Below are positions 1-8,006 of a stretch of 13,377 nucleotides of DNA, one piece after another. The notes beneath the pieces were generated by a model. That model was given only the letters and a program-made list of their open reading frames with translations. It was not told the origin of the DNA and did not search any database. The number at the start of each line of letters is the position of its first letter. Position 1 is the stretch's first letter. The stretch spans positions 1-13,377 of the forward strand of contig CATKXA010000017.1 in the NCBI GenBank assembly GCA_949840475.1, read 5' to 3'. Position numbers and translations under genes: made by a program. The DNA is from an uncultured Thermoanaerobacterales bacterium (GTDB lineage: Bacteria > Bacillota > Clostridia > Christensenellales > UBA1242).

Positions 1-2
1 AA

Positions 3-356
3 CTAATCTCCTTTAGATATTTTATCAATAAGGTTTAAAAGCTTTTGACCTTTTTCATAGCTTTCATCAAGCTCAAAGACAAATTCTGGAATCGATTTCA
101 AGCGAACAATTCTCATAACCTCATGACGTATAAAGTTTTTAGCTCTATTTAGTTCTTGCACGGCTAATTTCTTAGTTTCAATGCCTGAAAGCACGCTAAT
201 TGCGACCTTACACATAGATAAATCTGGAGTTGTATCTATATCTACAACAGAGATAATTAGTCCGTCAAGGTCAGGATTATTAAGTCTATTATTAATAACG
301 TCGGCTAAGGCTTTTTGAAGTTCGCCATTAATTCTACTCATTCTAATATTTGCCAT
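3..356 (-). CDS. rbfA: Ribosome-binding factor A
   Basis: A 117-residue protein, the usual length for RbfA, a single-domain KH-like protein that binds the 30S subunit and helps late maturation of the 5' end of 16S rRNA, notably during cold adaptation. The N-terminus (MANIRMSRINGELQKALADVI) matches the family opening, in which a short basic segment leads into a helix ending in a conserved hydrophobic stretch. The middle carries the typical ISVVDIDTTPDLSMCKVAISVL strand region, and the C-terminal part contains IRHEVMRIVRLKSIPEFVFELDES, the family's RL-(K/R)-PEL-F-xDxS pattern. The ATG is preceded by AAGGAG at six bases. It starts 11 bases after infB ends, the normal infB-rbfA order, and it is complete, with its TAG at the window edge. 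It is probably co-transcribed from the rimP promoter. Confidence 0.97.
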   Translation of the reverse strand: MANIRMSRINGELQKALADVINNRLNNPDLDGLIISVVDIDTTPDLSMCKVAISVLSGIETKKLAVQELNRAKNFIRHEVMRIVRLKSIPEFVFELDESYEKGQKLLNLIDKISKGD

Positions 357-367
357 AATTTGCTCCT

Positions 368-2818
368 TTAGTTGATACGCTCTAAGCTATAAGCCTCAAT
401 AATATCTCCAACTGCAATGTCTGAAAAGCCTGCAAGTGTTGTACCAAACTCAAAGCCAGCATTAACATCTTTAACTTCGTTCTTTTCTCTTTGAAGTGTA
501 GCTACACTGCCTTCATAAATTTGTTTGCCGTTTCTAGATAGTCTAACTTTACTAGTTTTAGATATCTTTCCGTCCAAGACATAAGAACCGGCGATAACAC
601 CAACTTTACTAGCTTTAAACAATGCTCTAACTTCAGCATGACCAGTAACAACTTCTTTATACTTAGGAGTAAGCATTTTAGAGATTTGTTCGTTAACAAA
701 GTCTATTGCTTCGTAAATTACTCTAAATGGTTTAATTGAAACCTTTTTCTTTTCAGCTACAGTCTTAGCTTTATTATCAACCTTAACGTTAAAAGCAATA
801 ACAACTGCTTTTGCAGCCTCAGCAAGCATGATATCGTTCTCATTAACAAGACCAACACCACCATGTATGCATCTAACCTTAACCTCTTCGTTTTGAACAA
901 CAGAAAGTGATTGTTTTAATGCTTCTATTGAACCTTGAACGTCTGCTTTGATGATAACATTATAATCTTTAAAGTTACTATCAGCAATTTTGCTTAGTAG
1001 ATTGTCTATTGACAAATCTTCGGTCTTAATCATACTAGTACGTTCTTTTGACGCACGCTCAGTAATGATTTGCTTAGAGAATTTTTCATCAACAACATAT
1101 AGTTGGTCGCCTGCATTAGGCACACTTGTTAAGCCAAGGATAGCTACTGGTGTTGAAGGTGGTGCCTTTTTAACATGAACGCCATTTTCGTTTATCATTG
1201 CTCTAACCTTACCAGTTGCAGTTCCCGCAACGATAGTATCGCCAATCTTTAAGGTACCATTTTGTACAAGCACTGTTGCAACAGTACCCATACCCTTATC
1301 AAGTCTTGCTTCAATAATACTTCCTGAAGCCTTTCTATTTGGGTTGGCTCTTAAATTTTGATATTCTGCAACAAACAATACCATTTCAAGCAGTTTATCA
1401 ATATTTTTTCCGCTCTTTGCAGCGATTGGCACAATTATTGTGTCGCCACCCCATTCTTCAGGCATAACGCCAGCTGTTGCAAGTTGCTCTTTAACCTTGT
1501 CGATATTAGCAGTTGGCAAATCGATTTTGTTGATTGCAACAATCATTGGAACGTTTGCTTCTTTTATATACTTAATTGACTCTTTAGTCTGTGGCATAAC
1601 GCCGTCATCTGCTGCAACAACTAATATTGCAACGTCAGTTAGGTTTGCACCACGTCTACGCATTGATTCAAATGCTGCGTGACCCGGAGTATCAATAAAT
1701 GTAACAGCTTGGTTGTTTACATGGATTTGATAAGCACCAATATGCTGAGTTATACCACCCGCTTCGTTAGAAATAACGTTTGTTTTACGTATATAGTCAA
1801 GAAGTGAAGTTTTACCATGGTCAACGTGACCCATTACAGTAACAACTGGTGGTCTTTTAACTAAATCTTTTTCGTTGTCGCTTTGCTCGCTGTAAATATC
1901 AGCAAGTTTTTCTTCATAAGATTTTTCTACTTTCTTTTCAAGAGTAACTCCAAGTTCTGAAGCTATTAGCTCTGCTGAATCAAAGTCAATATTACTATTG
2001 ATATTAACCATCATTCCAAGAAGCAGGAACTTGCTCATGATTTCAGCAACTGGTCTACCTATCTTTTCTGCCAAAATTTTAACAGTCAAGTTATCAGTAG
2101 TAATTACTGCATGCTCAACTCTTGGCATAATATTTTGCACGCTTTCTTTTTGCTTTTTGCCACCACGTTTTTTAGAGCCCATTCTCTCGCCATCATCGTA
2201 AAGAGAACCATCTTCAACGTATCCACGCATTACAAGAGCTTTTTTGTTCATAGACTTTTTATCGTCTGAATTCTTGTCAAAAGTCTTCTTTTTAGCTGGA
2301 GCATGTGAGCTTGCAAAAGTATTTGGTTTAACTAGTGTGCTTGCGTCCATTTTTACGTCACGAGTAAATGATGACGAATTAGGTTTTCCGCCCGCCATAT
2401 TCGGTCTTTGATTAAATCTATTTGGACCTTGACCCGCCTGCATAGGTCTATTACCTTGCATCGGTCTTTGCGAGGCAAAACCACCATTTGGTCTTGGACC
2501 TTGGTTTCTATTGAATTGACCATTACTTGGTCTGTTTGAGTTTGCATTCGGAGCAAAAGTTCTTCTTTCGCCCTTGTTTTCATGACTTTGCTCGCTAGCT
2601 ACTGGCTTACTTGCCTCTGGTGCCTTTGCTTGCACCTTAACAGGTACAGGCTCTTCTGGCTTGCTTCTTTTTGCTGAGCCCATAATAGTATCAAGTTCAG
2701 CCCTAGCTTTTTTCATATTAGCACTTAAAGTTTGCAAGGCATTAGAACGCAATAAGTCTTGCATTTTTTTAATACTAGTTAGCTCCATTTTTGCTTGCGT
2801 ATTTTGTGTGTTTACCAA
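368..2818 (-). CDS. infB: Translation initiation factor IF-2
   Basis: An 816-residue GTPase that places fMet-tRNA on the 30S subunit and promotes 50S joining. Residues ~80-230 are a disordered linker rich in N, Q, R, G and P. Residues ~231-295 form the IF2_N domain. The G domain has G1 GHVDHGKT (330-337), GGIT (354-357), G3 DTPGH (376-380) and G4 NKID (430-433). The rest is the EF-Tu-like domain II, domain III and the C-terminal fMet-tRNA-binding barrel. The proposed start is TTG because AGGAG lies seven bases upstream. The first internal ATG (codon 11) has no ribosome binding site. The gene begins 14 bases after ylxQ and is followed 11 bases later by rbfA, as in other Firmicutes. All GTP-binding motifs look intact. 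The low-complexity linker is the only unusual part. Confidence 0.98.
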   Translation of the reverse strand: MVNTQNTQAKMELTSIKKMQDLLRSNALQTLSANMKKARAELDTIMGSAKRSKPEEPVPVKVQAKAPEASKPVASEQSHENKGERRTFAPNANSNRPSNGQFNRNQGPRPNGGFASQRPMQGNRPMQAGQGPNRFNQRPNMAGGKPNSSSFTRDVKMDASTLVKPNTFASSHAPAKKKTFDKNSDDKKSMNKKALVMRGYVEDGSLYDDGERMGSKKRGGKKQKESVQNIMPRVEHAVITTDNLTVKILAEKIGRPVAEIMSKFLLLGMMVNINSNIDFDSAELIASELGVTLEKKVEKSYEEKLADIYSEQSDNEKDLVKRPPVVTVMGHVDHGKTSLLDYIRKTNVISNEAGGITQHIGAYQIHVNNQAVTFIDTPGHAAFESMRRRGANLTDVAILVVAADDGVMPQTKESIKYIKEANVPMIVAINKIDLPTANIDKVKEQLATAGVMPEEWGGDTIIVPIAAKSGKNIDKLLEMVLFVAEYQNLRANPNRKASGSIIEARLDKGMGTVATVLVQNGTLKIGDTIVAGTATGKVRAMINENGVHVKKAPPSTPVAILGLTSVPNAGDQLYVVDEKFSKQIITERASKERTSMIKTEDLSIDNLLSKIADSNFKDYNVIIKADVQGSIEALKQSLSVVQNEEVKVRCIHGGVGLVNENDIMLAEAAKAVVIAFNVKVDNKAKTVAEKKKVSIKPFRVIYEAIDFVNEQISKMLTPKYKEVVTGHAEVRALFKASKVGVIAGSYVLDGKISKTSKVRLSRNGKQIYEGSVATLQREKNEVKDVNAGFEFGTTLAGFSDIAVGDIIEAYSLERIN

Positions 2819-2832
2819 ATTGTTACTCCTAA

Positions 2833-3114
2833 TTATAAATTTTCTAAAATGGCTTTGCTTAAATTTTCATTGGTTATACCAAAAGCCATAATTTTATTAC
2901 TTAAAACAATATTCTCCATTGCTTGTTTATCTAATTTTACAAGACGTTGCACTTCTTTATTACAATAGAGCTCTAACTGCCTAATTGACCTATCTGAAAG
3001 TTCACTATAGCAGACCAAATAGCATTTTGCTTTAACTATGTTGTCTACCCCGTAGCAGATACTCTTAGACCTGATTGCAAAGCCAACATATGTTGTTATT
3101 TTATTCAAATTCAT
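2833..3114 (-). CDS. ylxQ: YlxQ, L7Ae/L30e-family RNA-binding protein
   Basis: A 93-residue protein in the position always held by YlxQ, between ylxR and infB. The pattern MNLNKITTYVGFAIRSKSICYGVDNIVKA, then KCYLVCYSELSDRSIRQLELYC and a late FGITNENLSKAIL, follows the L7Ae/L30e/Gadd45 fold: an N-terminal helix, a G-containing loop that contacts RNA kink-turns, a short strand and a C-terminal helix. It is more divergent than typical members: the usual AGK after the first helix is replaced by SKS. Kink-turn binding is known for some Firmicutes paralogues, but the cellular role of YlxQ is poorly defined. The ATG lies inside ylxR (14-base overlap), which points to translational coupling. Family assignment rests on position plus this weak pattern. 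Confidence 0.85.
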   Translation of the reverse strand: MNLNKITTYVGFAIRSKSICYGVDNIVKAKCYLVCYSELSDRSIRQLELYCNKEVQRLVKLDKQAMENIVLSNKIMAFGITNENLSKAILENL

Positions 3115-3364
3115 GTTTTGCTAGCTCCGTATATACCGATACATCAACTTCTTGTTTTAACGCTCTATTGATTGCCTTAGATTTTATAGCTTTTTGTACG
3201 CATTCATGATTTTTACAAATGTAAACGCCTCTACCGTTGGTCTTATAAGTATTATCAATAACCACCTGGCTATCAGGAGTTTTGACAATTCTTATAAAAC
3301 TTTCTTTAGGGTGCTTTGCTCTACAAATAAAGCATGTTCTAAGCGGTTGATTATTTTTTTGCAT
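3101..3364 (-). CDS. ylxR: YlxR / RnpM, putative RNase P modulator
   Basis: An 87-residue basic protein of the YlxR family (DUF448). The signature RTCFICRAKHPKESFIRIVK spans residues 9-28, with the cysteine pair C11/C14, and GRGVYIC lies at 44-50. Both are diagnostic for the family. In Bacillus subtilis the protein was renamed RnpM after it was found to bind RNase P RNA and reduce RNase P activity in vitro. Older work linked it to nucleoid or transcription roles. It starts 10 bases after nusA ends, with AAGGA ahead of the ATG, and overlaps ylxQ by 14 bases, so it is translated from the rimP-nusA-infB transcript. The function in this organism is inferred from the family. Confidence 0.93.
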   Translation of the reverse strand: MQKNNQPLRTCFICRAKHPKESFIRIVKTPDSQVVIDNTYKTNGRGVYICKNHECVQKAIKSKAINRALKQEVDVSVYTELAKHEFE

Positions 3365-3374
3365 AACTTATCCT

Positions 3375-4499
3375 TTAATCAAAATCAACTGAACCAAAGA
3401 TATTATCAATGTCGTCAAGAGAAACTATTTCTTCAGCTGGAGCAGTTTTCTCTTCTTCCGCAGCCTTTGATTCGCTCTTAACATCTATCTTAAAGCCAGT
3501 AAGTCTAGCAGCTAAGCGAACGTTTTGACCACTCTTACCAATGGCTAAACTCAATTTATCGTCTGGAACGATTACTCTTGCAGATTTGTTCACTTCATCA
3601 ATCTCAACAGAAATTACTGATGCTGGAGATAATGCTCTAGCGATAAACTCAAATGGGTCATCACTATAAATAATGATATCAACTTTCTCTCCACCTAGCT
3701 CAGATACAACACTGTTGACACGAGTACCTTTGTTACCAACACAAGCACCTAGTGGGTCGATTTGTGGGTCTTCGCTATAAATCGCCATTTTTGTACGATA
3801 ACCTGCTTCTCTAACAATGTTTTTAATAATAACATGACCTGTTGAGATCTCTGGTACTTCGTTTTCAAATAATTTTCTAACAAAACCAGGGTTAGACCTA
3901 GAAACGATTGCTTGTACTCCACGAGCTGTTTCTCTAAGCTTCTTAACATAAACACGAATGCGGTCGTTGATATTGTATCTTTCTCCAGCAATCTGGTCGC
4001 TTGGCATTAATACGCCTTCGATTTGTGTTCCAGTAAGCTCAATGTAGAACGTATCACTTTCTTGACGACGAATATAGCCACCCATCAAAGTGTCTACCTT
4101 TTCTTCAAGTTCGCCGTATGCTGCAGCTCTTTCAGCCTCTCTTAGCTTTTGAGTTACTACTTGCCTTGCAGTTCCAGCGGCAATTCTACCAAACTCTTTT
4201 GGGGTAACTTCTTCAGTTACTTGGTCGCCCACTTTATACGACTTTTTAATTTGTTTAGCGTCCTCAAGTGAAATCTCAGTTTCTTCGTCAACAACCTCTT
4301 CAACAACTGTTTTATAAGCATAAACCTTAATAGTGTTCTTTTCAGGGTTAAGCTTAACAACAACTGACTTAGCCTCTCCAAAATTTTTCTTATATGCAGC
4401 AACTAACGCTGTTTCCAATGTTTCGATAAAAAACTCTTTTTTTATTCCTTTTAGTTTTTCAAGCTCATCAAGAGCAAGAAAGAAATCCTTATTAACCAC
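3375..4499 (-). CDS. nusA: Transcription termination/antitermination protein NusA
   Basis: A 374-residue RNA polymerase-binding factor that modulates pausing, intrinsic termination and antitermination. The N-terminal RNAP-binding domain covers residues ~1-125, including EVTPKEFGRIAAGTARQVVTQ at 97-117. An S1 domain (~135-200) follows, then KH1 with GNKG at 255-258 and KH2 with GKSG at 321-324. The tail is short and acidic, as in Firmicutes, and lacks the acidic repeats of E. coli NusA. The start is GTG with AAGGAG seven bases upstream, and it overlaps the end of rimP by eight bases, which suggests coupled translation. The length and order match Bacillus NusA, and no essential motif is missing. 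Confidence 0.98.
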   Translation of the reverse strand: MVNKDFFLALDELEKLKGIKKEFFIETLETALVAAYKKNFGEAKSVVVKLNPEKNTIKVYAYKTVVEEVVDEETEISLEDAKQIKKSYKVGDQVTEEVTPKEFGRIAAGTARQVVTQKLREAERAAAYGELEEKVDTLMGGYIRRQESDTFYIELTGTQIEGVLMPSDQIAGERYNINDRIRVYVKKLRETARGVQAIVSRSNPGFVRKLFENEVPEISTGHVIIKNIVREAGYRTKMAIYSEDPQIDPLGACVGNKGTRVNSVVSELGGEKVDIIIYSDDPFEFIARALSPASVISVEIDEVNKSARVIVPDDKLSLAIGKSGQNVRLAARLTGFKIDVKSESKAAEEEKTAPAEEIVSLDDIDNIFGSVDFD

Positions 4500-4965
4500 C
4501 TTTGTTCTCCTTAAAATCTATATATTTTGTTGCTTTTGATATATTGCTTCTAGCAATTTCAATTTCTTTTTTTACAAGCAAAACTATCTTGTCTTTATCA
4601 AATCTAATGAGCTCTCCCACATGCTTTTTACTAGTTCCAATTTTTGTGAAAGTGCTAACCTCCAAAACTTCGCCGAGATTTCTTGAAAAGTCCTTGTCTG
4701 TTTTTATTGGTCTATCAAGCCCAGGTGAAGATACATTTAAAATATAAGGTTTACCTTCAGTTGGGTCTAGCTCGTCTAAAGGTTCATCTAATGCATTATG
4801 CAATTTTTCACAATCATCTATTGTAACGCCGCCCTTCTTATCTATATAAATAGTTAAATTCATGCCGTCAAACTTCTTTTCATAGGCAACTTCAACTATT
4901 TCTAAGCCAAGGCTCGTAGCAATAGGAGTTGCAAGGTCTTGCACTGCTGTTTTTACGCTTGCCAC
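4492..4965 (-). CDS. rimP: Ribosome maturation factor RimP
   Basis: A 157-residue 30S assembly factor (YlxS/RimP) that acts early in maturation of the small-subunit head. Family features are an N-terminal alpha/beta domain with GLEIVEVAYEKKFDGMNLTIYIDKKGGVTIDDCEKL, the motif YILNVSSPGLDRPIKTDKDF (YxLEVSSPGLDRPL in most members), and a C-terminal SH3-like barrel. The start is GTG, five bases after AGGAGG, at a position where no better in-frame start exists. It is the first gene after its own promoter and hairpin leader and overlaps nusA by eight bases. The bases around the GTG repeat part of the leader hairpin, so initiation may be controlled by RNA structure. Confidence 0.96.
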   Translation of the reverse strand: MASVKTAVQDLATPIATSLGLEIVEVAYEKKFDGMNLTIYIDKKGGVTIDDCEKLHNALDEPLDELDPTEGKPYILNVSSPGLDRPIKTDKDFSRNLGEVLEVSTFTKIGTSKKHVGELIRFDKDKIVLLVKKEIEIARSNISKATKYIDFKENKGG

Positions 4966-4979
4966 TTATTCCTCCTATT

Positions 4980-5027
4980 CGTTTCACAAAATTTTAGGAG
5001 TGGCAACTTGCCACTCCCAAAGAAACG
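4980..5027 (-). promoter_or_regulatory. rimP leader hairpin, possible start-codon-masking switch
   Basis: The transcribed leader contains a perfect inner stem (arms 5008-5017 and 4997-5006, about 8-10 bp, tiny loop) inside an outer six-pair stem (5022-5027 with 4980-4985). The 3' arm UUGCCACU is also complementary to AGUGGCAA at the rimP GTG start (4959-4966). The same arm can therefore either close the leader hairpin or cover the start codon. A downstream TAAAATTTT makes a poor terminator tail, so a simple Rho-independent terminator for the upstream gene is the less likely reading, though not excluded. Confidence 0.55.
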
Positions 5028-5043
5028 CATTTAACTATAATTT

Positions 5044-5072
5044 ATTATACATACATATTATCCAAATTGCAA
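5044..5072 (-). promoter_or_regulatory. Promoter of the rimP-nusA-infB operon
   Basis: On the minus strand, TTGCAA (5067-5072) is separated by exactly 17 bases from a perfect TATAAT (5044-5049). This is a good housekeeping sigma-factor promoter. Transcription should begin near 5037, giving a leader of about 70 bases before rimP. It lies just after the stop of the preceding short polC-like gene, so the downstream genes can be expressed independently of it. Confidence 0.8.
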
Positions 5073-5096
5073 GTATTTATAACATTTTCTTCAAAT

Positions 5097-6698
5097 TTAT
5101 AAATAACACTTGTCGTCTACAAATCCAGCCAGTTTTATAAACACTTCAGCTGTAGCAATAGCATCATGCACAGCCCTGTGTGCGTTGTCAAGCGACACAT
5201 TTAGCTTTTCAGCAATAGTTCCAAGCTTGTAGTTTTTAGTGCCTTTAACACTTTTAAGTGCGAGCTTGTATACGTCTAAAAGCCTGTTGTCAAAATTGTA
5301 TCCACACTTTCTGCCATATGTGTTTAAAAAGCTGTAGTCGAACGCAACATTGTATCCAACAAGCACGCAGTTTCTTGTAAACTTGTAAAAGTCCTTCAAA
5401 ACTTTGTCGTAAAGCGGTGCATCTTTGACGTCTTTTGCACTGATGCCTGTAAGCTCGGTTACTTTTGCTGGAATGTTACGCTCAGGGTTTACCATGCTTG
5501 AAAAGGTTTGAGTAAGTTTTCCGCCTTGCATTTTTACTGCACCAATCTCAATTATTTTATCGCCACTTGAAGCCTCAAAACCTGTTGTTTCAAAGTCGAA
5601 CACAACATAGTCTTGATTTGCTAAAATTTCTGGCACCTCTTCTTGTTTTTGCATATTGAATAGGTCTGCTTGTGCGTAGTATTCATAATCACTTGGAAAG
5701 ACTGTTTCATAATTTTTAGGTTCACTCTTAAAAGCAATTTCTTCCTTAAACTGCTCTGGAAGAGTGCATCTGCTAATGCTCTTTACTTTTAAACTTACAC
5801 CACCGCTGAACTTGTCTTCCTCTAAATCTCCACCAACTATGATACTTTCCTGCGGATTTAATTCTAGCATCTGTTCATAATTGTTTTTGTTTGAAAAAAA
5901 CACACAGCTCATTTTACCAGTAAAGTCCTCAATCATAAATTTAAAGAACTTTCTTTCTTTAACCTCTTCTATAGGGTTTTCGCTTGCATCTTTTTGCTCG
6001 TCATCTTTTTTTGCTTTTTTAGGCACGTATGAAAACTCTTTAATAAACACTACTCGCCCACATAAAACAACATTTTGCTCAGCATTTTGTTTGTCTTTTA
6101 TGTAATACGCCTGACTATCGCTAAGAGCCCCAACAAGTGGAACTACATCAGCCACTTCAATAAATCTGTTTTGTACAACTTCTTCAAACACAAAAGTTTC
6201 TTCATCTGTTAAAGAAATATCTTGCAAAAGCTGTTTTTCTTCAAAATCAATTTGACACACAATATCAGCAGAAAACTCTTCCTTTAAGGTTTGCTCAAGG
6301 TGTGCTTTTATTTCTCTACCTAAAATATAGGTTTCATGCTCGCGGCTTGCAGATAGTTTAATTGTTTTTACCTGGCTTTCACAATCTACACTTTTTATAT
6401 CAAACTTAATTGACGGAAGATTGAAACTCAAATATTTAGCAACAAAGCCCTGTACAGCCTCATTTACCACAAAATTTTTGATAAAATTGAACTTATAATC
6501 AAAACCACTTGGCAGTAAATCTATTAAAATCCCCGACACCTGTGCCCTGTTGTTTTCATCAAGTATTGTGCCGTCCTTATAAAACAGAGAAACCAAACAA
6601 ACGCCTGAGCTTTTATCAAGCTCGGCGTTTTTGAATTTGAAATTATATTTACTTCCTGTTTTCTCGTTTAAGTTTTCTTCAATAGTTTTTAAATCCAC
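5097..6698 (-). CDS. Short PolC-like protein: PolC N-terminal region, OB fold and DEDDh exonuclease
   Basis: A 533-residue protein at the polC locus. Residues ~1-200 resemble the N-terminal region of PolC, and ~208-312 form the OB fold. A 163-residue DEDDh exonuclease follows (~363-525) with all catalytic residues visible: D368 and E370 in FDFETTG, N450-F-D454 in GYNVAFD, and H507/D512 in HRAVHD. Full-length PolC is about 1,440 residues with the exonuclease inserted in a PHP domain before the polymerase. Here a ~50-residue linker replaces the first PHP half, and the protein ends right after the exonuclease, with no PHP half two, polymerase or zinc region. The GTG start is chosen because AAGGGA lies six bases upstream; a TTG seven codons earlier overlaps rseP but has no binding site. 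It may be a 3'-5' exonuclease acting with another polymerase, or a paralogue of a full PolC encoded elsewhere. Confidence 0.85.
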   Translation of the reverse strand: MDLKTIEENLNEKTGSKYNFKFKNAELDKSSGVCLVSLFYKDGTILDENNRAQVSGILIDLLPSGFDYKFNFIKNFVVNEAVQGFVAKYLSFNLPSIKFDIKSVDCESQVKTIKLSASREHETYILGREIKAHLEQTLKEEFSADIVCQIDFEEKQLLQDISLTDEETFVFEEVVQNRFIEVADVVPLVGALSDSQAYYIKDKQNAEQNVVLCGRVVFIKEFSYVPKKAKKDDEQKDASENPIEEVKERKFFKFMIEDFTGKMSCVFFSNKNNYEQMLELNPQESIIVGGDLEEDKFSGGVSLKVKSISRCTLPEQFKEEIAFKSEPKNYETVFPSDYEYYAQADLFNMQKQEEVPEILANQDYVVFDFETTGFEASSGDKIIEIGAVKMQGGKLTQTFSSMVNPERNIPAKVTELTGISAKDVKDAPLYDKVLKDFYKFTRNCVLVGYNVAFDYSFLNTYGRKCGYNFDNRLLDVYKLALKSVKGTKNYKLGTIAEKLNVSLDNAHRAVHDAIATAEVFIKLAGFVDDKCYL

Positions 6699-6711
6699 GT
6701 TTTTTCCCTTG

Positions 6712-7989
6712 TTATACAATAAAGAAATGATAAATATCTAAGAACAGCACCAGTCCAAGCAGTACAAACAAGCCCACAGTATGAATAATGTTCTCAACCT
6801 TTCTTGGTACAGGTTTTTTAAATATCCATTCAATGAGTACAAACACACACCTTGCCCCATCAAGTGCTGGTATCGGCAATATGTTAAATAGTGCGAGGTT
6901 CATAGACAGCATTGGCAATAAAAGCATAAACTGGCTAAAGCCAATGGCGGATATCTCAGCAATCTGAGAAATTGCAGTTATAGTTCCACCCACTTCAGAA
7001 ATGGCTGTCGCTCCAGTGAATAAGCCTCCAAGTGCAGACAAGATTAGTCCACAGATGTAAAAACAGAATGGGAACGCTTTAAGCATGCTTTGGAAAATTC
7101 CATAGTGGGCTTGAGCGTTGTAATAAATTATACCAATGGTCTTAGAGCCGCTAGACAAAGTTATTCCAGCTAAGCTTGCAAAGTCTTGGTCACTGTATAG
7201 CGTGCCATCACTTTTATACAATTTTTCGCCGTGTGAAAAGCTCTCATACTTGCCAGTTTCCTCATTTAAAACAGGCTTAGTTTCTTTGACAAATTCTTTC
7301 ACCTCATCTATAGAAAGTAGCACAAGCTCATCGGCCTCGCCCTTTTTGTACACAGCGTTTTCTAGCTTAGATGAGTTACTAACAAAGAAAAATGCAGGAG
7401 CTTTGAACATTTGAACATTATCAAGTGTGATAATCTGACCATCTCTATTTACTTTAACTGTAATAGTTTCGCCAGCTTCCACCTTTTTTAAAATGTCTGA
7501 CATGCTGCGGTAAATCTCTATCTGTTTGCCGTTAATTTCAGTGATTATGTCGCCTTTTTTCAATATCTCAGAGTTAGGGTTGTTTTGATAATCCACTCCA
7601 GGTGTAAATTCTGCAACGCATGGCACAGCATAACCATTTATCATCAAGAAAATACCAGCGGTAATAATACCAAAAACAAAGTTGAATAGCACGCCAGAAA
7701 CTAGTACGAACAATCTTTTCCAAGGTGCTTTATTATTGAAAGCGTCTTTACTTGGATTTTCTTCATCTTCGCCCTCAAAAGCACAAAAGCCACCAAGAGG
7801 TAAAAGCCTTACTGAAAACAATTCTCCTGTTTTCTTATTTTCTCTTTGATACAATTTCGGTCCAAAACCAATAGAAAACTCATTGATTTTAAAACCAAAA
7901 ACTTTACCTGCAACATAGTGACCAAACTCATGAACAGTTATGAGTAAAAGTAAAACCACAAGTGCTAACAATATGTATAAAAAATTCAT
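6712..7989 (-). CDS. rseP: Site-2 family zinc metalloprotease RseP/RasP
   Basis: A 425-residue polytopic membrane protease that cleaves substrates within the membrane after a first cut by another protease, for example anti-sigma factors and leftover signal peptides. The zinc motif HEFGH is at residues 20-24 in the first membrane segment. A PDZ domain occupies roughly 145-200 (ILKKGDIITEINGKQIE), and the third zinc ligand motif NILPIPALDG is at 369-378. A ~75-residue insert after the PDZ domain, including DELVLLSIDEVKEFVKETKPVLNEE, is longer than in compact homologues. The ATG follows GGAAGG. It starts 17 bases after cdsA. The gene dxr, usually between cdsA and rseP, is not here. Confidence 0.96.
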   Translation of the reverse strand: MNFLYILLALVVLLLLITVHEFGHYVAGKVFGFKINEFSIGFGPKLYQRENKKTGELFSVRLLPLGGFCAFEGEDEENPSKDAFNNKAPWKRLFVLVSGVLFNFVFGIITAGIFLMINGYAVPCVAEFTPGVDYQNNPNSEILKKGDIITEINGKQIEIYRSMSDILKKVEAGETITVKVNRDGQIITLDNVQMFKAPAFFFVSNSSKLENAVYKKGEADELVLLSIDEVKEFVKETKPVLNEETGKYESFSHGEKLYKSDGTLYSDQDFASLAGITLSSGSKTIGIIYYNAQAHYGIFQSMLKAFPFCFYICGLILSALGGLFTGATAISEVGGTITAISQIAEISAIGFSQFMLLLPMLSMNLALFNILPIPALDGARCVFVLIEWIFKKPVPRKVENIIHTVGLFVLLGLVLFLDIYHFFIV

Positions 7990-8006
7990 AGTTTCCTTCC
8001 TATTTA

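Noticed and set aside
990..2891. Plus-strand ORFs over infB
   Set aside because: They are antisense shadows of a complete, motif-rich IF-2 gene.
4980..5027. Strong Rho-independent terminator for the PolC-like gene
   Set aside because: The stem is good but the following bases (TAAAATTTT) are not a proper T run and the hairpin lies downstream of the rimP promoter, so I list it as a leader structure instead.
6699..6719. TTG start for the PolC-like protein, overlapping rseP
   Set aside because: No ribosome binding site precedes it, while the GTG at 6696-6698 has AAGGGA at six bases.
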